NCBI GenBank assembly: GCA_032716605.1
Contig: CM064509.1
Coordinates: forward strand, 41,220,938-41,284,937
Source: Paralithodes platypus
Lineage: Eukaryota; Arthropoda; Malacostraca; Decapoda; Lithodidae
DNA length: 64,000 bases
Reading direction: 5' to 3'
The notes under the pieces were generated by a model, which saw only the letters and a program-made list of their open reading frames with translations, was not told the origin of the DNA and ran no database searches. Positions within the stretch are counted from its first letter, which is position 1, and the number at the start of each line of letters is the position of its first letter. Shown piece after piece: positions 45,521 through 54,847 of this stretch. Made by a program: the position numbers and the translations under genes.

Positions 45521-45759
45521 GTTGGTGAACAAATATAATTCCTAGAAGTGAAGTTGGTTGGTGAAAAAATATAATTCCAAGTTGAATCGAAATATTTTGA
45601 AATAAGTAAATAAAAGATATATTGCCATCATCTGCTTGAGAAGATTAACTAAAGAGACTAAAGACATACTACTGTTAAATTATGCCATCCCAAAAATATA
45701 AAAATAAAATGTCCACTGAAGAACAAGGTCAGTTTTCTTGTCTATTGTTTCCAGTGTTA

Positions 45760-45889
45760 TAATGTTAAGGAGGCCCACCTCACTTTAATGTTAAGGAGGC
45801 CCACCTCACTTTAATGTTAAGGAGGCCCACCTCACTTTAATGTTAAGGAGGCCCACCTCACTTTAATGTTAAGGAGGCCCACCTCACTT
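45760..45889. repeat. 26-bp tandem repeat, five copies
   Basis: taatgttaaggaggcccacc plus tcactt is repeated exactly five times. The last copy is the outer end of the left arm of the foldback element that follows. Confidence 0.92.
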
Positions 45890-46262
45890 TTTTTCTCTTT
45901 CTCTCCTTTTCTCTCTTGCTCTGGCTTGTATCTAATCGGCCCCATTCAGCCTACTGTTTTAAGATGTTTACCCCCATCCAGGTGTCAATATTTTCCTGGC
46001 AAGCGGTAACGAGCCAGCATATATATATTTTTGTTTTGACAGCAAGCTAAATTTGTACATTTTTTTATAGAAAAATGTCTTCGGCGAAGCCGCATTTCTC
46101 CATACAATGCTGGCTCGCTGTCACTCGCTAGGAAGAAATTGACACCTGGATGGGGATAAACGTCTTAAAACAGTTGGGTGAATGGGTTGGAATGGATACA
46201 AGCCAGAGAAAGAGAGAAAAGGAGAGAAAGATATAGAAAGCCGGTGACCCCCCTTAAGGTGC
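45864..46262. mobile_element. Foldback family F, complete copy
   Basis: Two ~150-bp arms: aggcccacctcac, CT-rich tract, ggcttgtatctaatcggccc, acccccatccaggtgtcaat, gagccagca (45870-46020), mirrored at 46108-46262 (tgctggctc, attgacacctggatggggat, GA-rich tract, gtgacccccctt). The centre contains tcttcggcgaagccgcattt. No coding. The arm end is amplified five times on the left only. Confidence 0.85.
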
Positions 46263-46540
46263 AAGTGACTATAAATGTTTACCGTCCTTACCATATAACT
46301 CCTCTGTGGTTCACCTGCTCTCCATTAACACATTACTTGTAGGACAGTCATGCTCAATTTAAACTACAACATTTACCTATAATAATAGTATATCATGGAA
46401 TATAAATATAAATAATCTAGTAAGAAAAAAATAGCATAATACTGTAGTCATTTTCATCACATGGAATAAATTATATTCAATATCATATCCACTCCAGGGA
46501 ATATATTAAGTCAGTTCTTACTGTATATGACCAAAAATAA

Positions 46541-46585
<45 letters not shown>
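46541..46585. repeat. Compound (CA)n(TA)n microsatellite
   Basis: About 11 CA units, then about 10 TA units, running directly into the truncated SINE. Confidence 0.9.
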
Positions 46586-46672
46586 GGTTCGAATCCCTGG
46601 ACTGCCACATGTAATTGTTGATTTCATTAAATGAGTTTAGGAGTAAAGTCGGTTGGTGGAGGTAACATAATA
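46586..46672 (+). mobile_element. tRNA-derived SINE, family A, copy 4 (head missing)
   Basis: Begins inside the tRNA-like part with ggttcgaatccctggactgc and continues ttcattaaatgagtttagga to the cataataat tail. The head is replaced by the microsatellite. Confidence 0.7.
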
Positions 46673-46779
46673 ATATATACATATATATACAGTATATATA
46701 TACTTTAAAGACTGAATGATATATATGAAATATAGTTAGAACCTAACAAACAACTTGGACAAAATAGAGAGCCCCATGT

Positions 46780-47510
46780 TGTTACTGTTGCCCCAGACTA
46801 TACCGTACTGTAGGTCAACCAACTTGATGAAATGATGTACAGGACAGGTCAACTGACCTGACAGACTATTCAAAATAAAGCCCTAAAAATCATCACAGGC
46901 TGCACAGCTACTACACCTACAAATCACCTACATCAAGAAACCAAAGTCCTCAAAGTCAAATACCATCTAGACATGAGAGGCACTCAATTCCTGGCAGCAG
47001 CCTCCACGAACCAACACCACCCACTACACTACATGGTAACATATCCACAGACACCCAGCACACGGTATCACACACAAATACTGTCTTCTCTCCCTCCCTG
47101 CCAGCTTCCAGAAGCACATCCATACTCATATCTCTAGCCGTTCCATCCAATCACTCATAGACAACACGCAGCTGCAGGCATGACCTCCCGAAATCCATCC
47201 TTCTGAATCCTCCCTTCCTCGCGAGGACAAGAGTCCACCTGGCCAGGCTGAGATGCAGACACCATCCACCTCTTCTGAGCTATCAGGAGAGACTGGATGA
47301 CTCCGTCGTCGACACCTGCCCGGGATGTAACACAGTACCACATACCATTAAACACATCATAGAAGACTGCATTACATACAATCACTTACGCCAACAACAC
47401 AATCTACACTCCTTGAGAGCTCTGTGGGAAAGCCCGACCGTGGCCATGGCATTCCTTAGGGACTCGGGGCTGTTCGGCCAGGCAGCTTAGGGAATGACAA
47501 CAGCAACTGT
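46780..47510 (+). mobile_element. Jockey-like LINE 3' fragment with AAC-type tail
   Basis: The plus strand reads IQNKALKIITGCTATTPTNH, VLKVKYHLDMRGTQFLAAAS and, with stops, sequence parallel to the fragment at 23835-24330 (LPREDRVHLARLRCGHH there). It ends ctcggggctgttcggccagg then cagcttagggaatgacaac. This terminal block is shared with the SINE-like family S. Stops and small indels show it is dead. Confidence 0.8.
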
Positions 47511-49299
47511 CCTGACACAACTTCCAGCCAAGATGCTTTCTTTGACCAAAAAAGTGACCCAAACAATATAATTGTACAGCACATAATTGCATTATTGTGT
47601 GTATGTAAGAGTACAGTACTGGTACCTATATTTTTCATTTTTTTTTAGTAAATTAATTTAACCAGACCACTGAGTTCCCCCAAAAGAACTCTCAAAGATC
47701 AAGATGGGTAACTAATCAAGACAAGATAGACAGGGAAGGGCAGGAGGTTAAATCTAGGAAGGTGAAGACACGCAGACATTTCTCGCCATGTCATCAGTTC
47801 AGCCAGACCACATGAGCTCCACAGCAGAACTCTTCTAAGGCAGGGCCGAAGGATGAGGCAAGAACTGCTAAACTGCAGCACCAACCAAGAAGTGATCAAG
47901 GGTGAAGAATGAGAGATCAGGACTAAAGAAAAAAAATCCCAGCGAGATACCAAAAATACAATATGCACTACTGAGGGGAATTGAGTCAGCTCGGCCGCAC
48001 CAGCGACCGAAGAGACACATGAGGTCAGAAGCCAACAACCAAGCCAGGCTAAGTATGATAGCCCGACAGTGTGTATATGATATAGGTCGCCCAGAAGGCG
48101 ACAGGATGAGATAGAATAAGAACAGAAGAGAAAAACATAGTAAGAGGATATATAAACTACACAAAATTAGTCAAGCCGACAACGAAAGCTCAAGGGAAGA
48201 GGTAATAATCCTGCCCCATCAAGCCTCAGTCACCGGCCACGAAGCCCCCATTCGACAGCAGCGGGCGTAGTACCAGGGGGGCGTAGGGATGCAGCGACCC
48301 CACCGCCCGCCACTTCGGTGGTGCAGTCAGCCTCTGTAGCAGTTACGGTGATTTCTTGTTACTGCCTTTTTGTAGCACGGTTAAGACTGGTGTGGTGCAA
48401 TTTCGCCAGGTGCAAGTGCTTCAGGGGGACTTTATTGAGTTCTGCTGAGACACTGTTAGCACTATACCAACATCAGCCACAGTGATAACATGATGGGGCG
48501 TTGTTGTGGCAAGACTTTGTTGTACTGTGCTGCAGTCTTTAGTGCTACAGTCTTTAGACTGTAGCCACCGTGTTATGATTGCTGTGCACTGTGTGCAGTA
48601 CTGTGATTGTACCATGGAAGCCACATTCACTGTGGACAATTGCGGTCTTTAAACCCATATGTATGTATGTATGTAGCAGTTTACCGTCACTACACTTTGA
48701 AAAGTTTTGATATAATCAGCAGTATACATTGCACCAACCCATGAATCACATGAACCACCAGACTGATGATATATTTGGTGGTACTTATTGGTACTGTGCA
48801 ACAACTGAACTGTCTGTTGTATCAAATAATGTGGTTGACAAGTGTCAAAGGTCATAGACAGTAAGAACGTTCATGGGACTTATATTAATTGACTGCATAA
48901 TATTCCATACACATTCTCTATTAATATACACAAAACACCTGTCTTCCTTTACATCACTGGTAAGCTATAGACAATTAGGGTCATACAAAATGTCTTAGGG
49001 TACCAGTAATAAAGAACACCAGTAATTTTCTATGAATATATAGTTATCTTCAGATTGCTTAGAGAAGCAAGGCAGATGAACTACCATTAAATGGGAGCAT
49101 GTAATTCACAATACTCAAGTAACAAATGGGTGAACTTTGAATCACTATTAGTTAAACTTTCCTATACACAATATTGAAGTGACTCACAGAATCCAAATCC
49201 ACACACACACACACACAACAGTGATGCATACACAATGATTTTGGCAGAGACTATTGGTGTTTGTGTGTAGAAGGCAGCCACTCTGGCCCTGTGTATCAA
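47511..49299. other. Non-coding DNA with repeat fragments
   Basis: Includes pieces of the ccagaccac...gagctc repeat (47660-47860) and a GTAT microsatellite near 48658-48674. No gene recognised. Confidence 0.5.
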
Positions 49300-49303
49300 T
49301 TAA

Positions 49304-49509
49304 CCCCTTCTGTACTGGTGATGTACTTTCCATTGCATTCTGACAACTATTAAACAATTTGGTTCATCTTAGGAATACGTATACCAATTAAAAGGCTGCA
49401 TACCATCTTAATGAATTCTTTTATCTACCATATATCTTTCCTAAGCTTCATAAAATCGTCTAAATGTAGCTGAAATCAAATAAAGAAGACGTCACCGGTA
49501 CAGAAGGGG
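49304..49509. mobile_element. TTAA MITE family, copy 4 (best preserved)
   Basis: 206 bp; ends ccccttctgtactggtgatg / cgtcaccggtacagaagggg. An intact TTAA lies on both sides (49300-49303 and 49510-49513). The interior tattaaacaatttggttcat...aagcttcataaaatcgtcta matches the other copies. Confidence 0.85.
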
Positions 49510-49513
49510 TTAA

Positions 49514-50483
49514 CACACAATAAGTTACAACTCATATCTTGTATTATTTTCACTTGAAGGAGTATGAACAAATGGTGTTCTGGGAGAGATGCTCCCACTA
49601 GCAAAAGTTAATGCATTACTTCACCAATGCTGGAAAAATTGATTCAATCAGATCACTTATTTCATCAAACTTACATGAACATTATCAATATAGGTGTAAT
49701 TTTGTTAAGGTATCCTATATGCATCCATAAATAGACATCTTAGAGACATAGAAGGTAAATCTGAAGTCGTTAAAACATAAGCTCCTAAATTACACAACAA
49801 AGTACAGTACTGTACTGTACAGATGAAACTTAACCTGGGTGTTGTGGGAGGAGCACTGTTCAGTTAAGTGACTGACCAAGTGACTCATTCATACCTTTGA
49901 TATTCATTGATCTTATTCATTACTTACCCGGTACCCCATAACATCTGTATAATCCCTGTCTACAACACTATGCACAAAATATTCTCCACATCAAAATTAA
50001 GCACACTTCATTTGCATTCGGAGACGTCAATAAACCTACATTAACTTACGGAGGTATCACAAGACAGCTTTTACTCTCAATTTTCGATGGTCAAATCCTT
50101 TACGGTAACATTTCTGGGGTCTTTTGTGGTATCATAAACCAAGCTAAAGGTGAATTATTATAGGTAGCTGATTTCTAGGACTGAACAAGAAGAGCCAATG
50201 TCATATAAATATCTATGTTGAGATACCAAATCAAATGAACTGGAAATATCCTGTTCCTTTAGTGCTATAGAGGCTAATACTGTATATTCAGTATATTCAC
50301 AAAACCAAACAAATATTCCAAAGCAATGGCCTTAAAATAAAAAACAACTGAGTGGCAGGGCCAATGAAAAAATTTGAACAATTGCGGTCACTTATACTGT
50401 CTATACAATATCTAAGCAAACTCCGGCTGTTCTGACTTATTATTTATTTTTTACATGACCATGACTGTATTTCTTGCATTATA
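49514..50483. other. AT-rich non-coding DNA
   Basis: No gene or repeat recognised. Confidence 0.5.
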
Positions 50484-50687
50484 CCCTTCACTACCGAGCA
50501 TGACTTTTTATATTATTTGAAACATTTTTAGAGGCTTATATATAACTAAGGAAGGATCTGTGGTAGTTAAAAGGGTGACTCGAGATATTTTGAAGCCTTT
50601 TAATTGCTCCATGTCCTTCCTAAGTTAAATGAAACCGTCTAATCATAGCCAGAACACAATGGAAAAGACGGCTCGGTTATGAAGGAG
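50484..50687. mobile_element. TTAA MITE family, copy 5
   Basis: Ends cccttcactaccgagcatga / gacggctcggttatgaagga, with TTAA on the right (50688-50691). The interior is inverted relative to copy 4, as expected for a symmetric element. Confidence 0.65.
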
Positions 50688-53108
50688 TTAAATCTTGACA
50701 TTGGCCATTCTAGCTCTCTGCCCTTGAGTTATTATACTATTGTATCTTAATGAACAACTGCCAGACCAGAACTACCAACAAAAGTAGGAGGAAAAAGCAG
50801 TGGTGTGATACCGGCTTTACTGTTAACTACAGACACTTCAGCAAACAGGGACTGGATAACTGCCCATATTTTGTGCTTGGACGATATAAATCACTATACT
50901 TTGTTCATTATAACCTGACCAGGGATTATCATGTCCTGTAGCTGTAGCAAGAGCTAAATACCAAATGTGCTACTAATTGTTAAAAAATTACATTGAAAAG
51001 AGAGCACTCGCCTGTAAACGAGAATAACTTGGTGTACAATGTTCTAGTCTTAGACCATTTGTTTGCAGAGATGTGAATATGACAAAATTACCAAATTCAG
51101 GGAACTCTGCAATTAGCCTACATTTAACCCCAAACTTGTTTTGGGGTTAAATGTAGGTTAACCTCAGAGTTCCCTGAATTTTGTAATTTTGTTGTACTAT
51201 TCATATCGCCGCAAAGAAATTACCTAAGACTAGAACATTGTACACCAAGTTATTCTCGTTTGAAATGGAAAATAATAGTGAAGGTTTGGTGCCGCGATCG
51301 CCATACCGGCCCCTACGGCTTTAAATTTTTACAATCGTTCAACTAATGATTATTATTATATTGATTAGGCTATCTATATATTTCACCATTGTAACAATTT
51401 TCATGTCACTGTCCACTGCTTTCATGCATCGATTCGGACTATAGAAAATCATAAAGAGATTTCTTTGGGTTGTTACGCAAGCATGAGTCAGCTGACTGAT
51501 TGACTGTTGGGAAAGGGGCTCTAAAGGGTGACTACGGAGCTGACCAAAGACTAATTGACAAGTTTCCCATTAAAAGCATTCTTCGCATTTGGCGAACTCG
51601 GTTTTGACTATCGCGCCAAATGAGGGGGTCCACTGTATATGTACTGTATGTACAGGTATGTATTTTTAGGACAGATGATAACTTTGATGCAGTAGCATTA
51701 TTGACATTAACTTAAATGATGAGCCAATTTAACCTGTCTCTGTATTCTGAAGTCTCTCTATTGAAACACCTTTGGCATAATAATATCATGTGGGAGATCA
51801 TTTATAGTTTAACTATAGATTCTTATAGTTCAAAGTCAAATGCCTGCCAGCTGAACATAAAATCTGTCAGTATTATGTAAAACTTGCCATAATTTTAACT
51901 TTTCAAAGATTCAATGCCGCAGTTTGGCCTGTGCCGTCATTCTGCAAAACAAACTGTGAAGCACTTGTTGGCTCACAGAATTTTTTTTAAATTCTAGCCT
52001 CCTTGGCTTATCAATTACAAGATACAAACTGTTTTCTATGATCAAATAACTGCTTCACACGGTAAGCTTTATAGAATTTTGGTAGGCCAAAATGTGGCGC
52101 AGGTTCTTTTAAGGTTTACAAGACGTGATCATAATTATAAAGAGCCTGTTTTTTCTTTTCTTGCAGCACATGAATAATATTGTAATAATGTTTATATCTA
52201 AAGGCATGTGTAGTTACTAGAAGGCTGTATATTGCCTCATTTAACTGTTTCAGTAAACTCATGCATTACTATAGGCTCACTAACACTACAATATTACAGT
52301 CAGCTAATAATATTAACCTACCAGTAGTAGTCAAAGGGTTCAATATTATCAAAAATTATATATTCAGAACAAAGTCATACTTTATATTCTGATGGATATT
52401 AAATAAATATATTTAACTTTAGAATAGCCTTATGTAGTGAAGGAAATATTAAAATGCAAATAAACCATGACTCCAATAAGTGTGTGTTGTAATAATAATA
52501 TGTAGGTGGTGGCAGAAGTGACCTGAATGGTAACAAGTTTATTACATACCGGTATAACCATTTCAGTAATATCTACTACATAAAACTCCACTCACTAACT
52601 CAATCAAGAATAAAAATCCTAGATTGGCAGTGGCAAAAGTTTTCCTACCCATGCCATACCGTATTTCCAAACCTACTGTATGTTAAATGTTTGAAACAAT
52701 TATAACAATCAATGTCTAACCAGTTATTTTATTTTGGCAATAGATAGTTAATAGACAGTCAGAGCTATGTTGTTTACTCATAAAAGTTCAAGTAGAAATA
52801 TTTTCAACTGGATCAGTAATAAATGTAAATTATAATAACGGCAGTATTAAATGCGGTACGGCACCAGAATTGGCTTTGTAGGATCTAACCCCAAAACTAA
52901 CATACTGTAAAAATGTGTGTGTGTCTCTCACTCAGACAGCAGCGGCAGCAGTGTCAGGGAGGAGAGCATGACCGTTGTTGTTGTTGTTGTAAGGGTTAGT
53001 GGGACAACTGTACCCGGGGTTCTCTATAATGTGAGGCACCAACTCTATCTTCTCATGATCATCACCTTCACCTGTAACATACGGTACATTATTAGTACAC
53101 TAAATATA
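50688..53108. other. AT-rich non-coding DNA up to the DIRS-like element
   Basis: Contains the palindrome at 51016-51261 and a possible orphan pogo-like right end (gagggggtccactgta, near 51620-51640). No gene recognised. Confidence 0.5.
51016..51261. mobile_element. 246-bp foldback element
   Basis: aaacgagaataacttggtgt ... ctagtcttag is mirrored by ctaagactag ... acaccaagttattctcgttt. The inner arms also match (cagggaactctg / cagagttccctg) down to a centre of ccccaaacttgttttgggg. Nearly the whole element is one hairpin of ~115-bp arms. Confidence 0.88.
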
Positions 53109-53116
53109 CAATTTGT

Positions 53117-53411
53117 TAGTAGTCTTGGCAAATCCAACGTCAAGGCTATTAACCTAATTGCAATGACGACTTGTCTATTTTGACTGCTATGTCGTCATTC
53201 CAACCGCGGTTAAAAAGAAAACGTCTAGAGTCTACTCCTTATCTTGCTCTAGGAGACGTTGTACATTAACCAAAACTACCACCGAAGGTGAAAAAAGTAT
53301 AGAAGAGAAGAAAAAGGGGTTTACCTTAGTTACCGCTCAAGGCCCATGCCGTGTTCCGTCATGCGCCGATCCCTGTCGAACGTGCGCATGAGCGACCCTC
53401 TCTTGTTATCA
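53117..53411 (+). repeat. DIRS-like left inverted terminal repeat
   Basis: Runs from tagtagtcttggcaaatcca to gaccctctcttgttatca and matches the reverse complement of 61177-61471 with very few differences (for example gcaaatcc against gaaaatcc, gcccatgcc against gcccatccc). Such near identity suggests recent activity or concerted repair. Confidence 0.93.
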
Positions 53412-54374
53412 TTTTTTCACGCGTCGCCATTGTTGAGTCCGCTTTTGTTGTGCTCCTTCAATTCACCCTGTTTTAGGTTCGTTTCGGCTTTTCTGGCCTT
53501 CTTTTTGTTAGACAGATGTTACGTGATCTAGGACACACGTAAATGGGCTCCTCAGTGTGTTTAATGGAGACGCGTGTGGAAATAGCTACCGAAGGTACGG
53601 GGGCGCCTGGCGTTCCTCGTATGTGTTTTTCATTCCTTTCTCTTTTCATATTCTTTTTTCCTGTTAGTCTGGGCATAGTTTAGCTTATTTTAGCCTAGCT
53701 TGTTTCTCATTCAGGAATTGCTATGCCCTATGAGTTTTCATATTTTCATAGCCTAGGTGTACAGTTGGTTCACAATCTGAGATTTCGTGGTGGCGGTGCT
53801 GTTTGTAGGGTTTGTGTCGGCCGCATTATTAGCGTTATTCCCGAGTCCCCCCTTTCGAGCCTTCACTGTGTCTCAAGGGCCTGGGCGCTTGGTGGTTCGT
53901 GATATCCAGGGGTACCCCACGGGGGCCTCTCCCTCACACCACAGGGTTTTTCGCCCCTGACACATTCTCTCCTCACGGCTAGGCCACCCTTTTTCTCGCC
54001 AGTTTCATTTACTGGTTTTTGTGTTCCCTTACTGTTTTCACCTCCATCCTTTCATTCCCTTTTGCCCAATCCTGGGGTACCCTACGGGGGCCCCTGTTTG
54101 TGCCAAACCACCCTTCCTGCCACTTCTCCTCATGGGCTTTGCTCTATCTCTGTGGGTGGGGTGGTTCCTGGGGGATGTGCCTCCTCTCCCCTGGTGTGTC
54201 TTCCTTGCCTCTCCCTTGACTGGTTGAGTCAGGATATTATCAAGGAAGACACTGCTCAGCTTGATGGCCATCGTCGCTTGGAGTCATAAGGAGTTGACGC
54301 TTTTTTCTGGGCCTGTGTTGGTATTCCCTAGACGCTCCTCTCGCTTTTTCGGCGCCGGACCATCTCGGCCGGTC

Positions 54375-54388
54375 CCGCAAATTTGCGG
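54375..54388. promoter_or_regulatory. Palindrome CCGCAAATTTGCGG, site 1
   Basis: Perfect 14-bp dyad, identical to sites 2 and 3 in the same leader. A binding site for a dimeric protein is an inference. Confidence 0.6.
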
Positions 54389-54422
54389 AGTGCTCGATTC
54401 GGTCCACGGACATTTCGGCTCC

Positions 54423-54436
54423 CCGCAAATTTGCGG
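54423..54436. promoter_or_regulatory. Palindrome CCGCAAATTTGCGG, site 2
   Basis: Identical to site 1, 48 bp downstream of it. Sites 1 and 2 also share a flanking C on the left and AG on the right. Confidence 0.6.
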
Positions 54437-54501
54437 AGATCGCTGGGGGGTCTCGCGGTGAGGCGGGAGGGTTGTGTCGGTATGGTTATGCCTCCATTGG
54501 C

Positions 54502-54515
54502 CCGCAAATTTGCGG
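54502..54515. promoter_or_regulatory. Palindrome CCGCAAATTTGCGG, site 3
   Basis: Identical core, 79 bp after site 2. Confidence 0.6.
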
Positions 54516-54716
54516 TTATAGTTGGCTTTCCCGGTGACCCTTTTTTGTGTCATCTTGTTGCCTGGTACTATATTGGTGTATGCACTTTCCTGGTGTTATG
54601 GACCCTGCATGTGAGGTGTTGAGTGGTGGTTAACACTTTCTCCATCTTTGCAGGTTCTGCTTGTGCTCTTCCGCCTCACCCGCCCTCCTCACCTCCATCG
54701 GTGCTCCCGGTTTAGA

Positions 54717-54842
54717 GTGAGTACGACTTCCAGTTTGCATGTGTGTTCCTGTTTACCCATGCTCATTCCCTGGTTTTTATTGGACATTATCTTCACTTAC
54801 TCCGTCAACGTGCTGCTTATGGTGTGTGTTCTTCCATTGCAG
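54717..54842 (+). other. Predicted intron in DIRS-like leader
   Basis: Donor gtgagtac after tttaga and acceptor cttccattgcag, 126 bp, ending 5 bp before the gag ATG at 54848. It removes several upstream ATGs and the alternative upstream frame starting 54743. This is prediction from splice consensus only. Confidence 0.4.
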
Positions 54843-54847
54843 GTGGG

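Larger units (their letters stand above)
53412..54847 (+). other. DIRS-like leader between left ITR and gag
   Basis: GC-rich and non-coding. It contains two related phrases (ggggtaccccacgggggcc near 53912 and ggggtaccctacgggggcc near 54073), three copies of a 14-bp palindrome (54375, 54423, 54502) and a predicted intron at 54717-54842. It presumably holds promoter and packaging signals. Confidence 0.6.
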
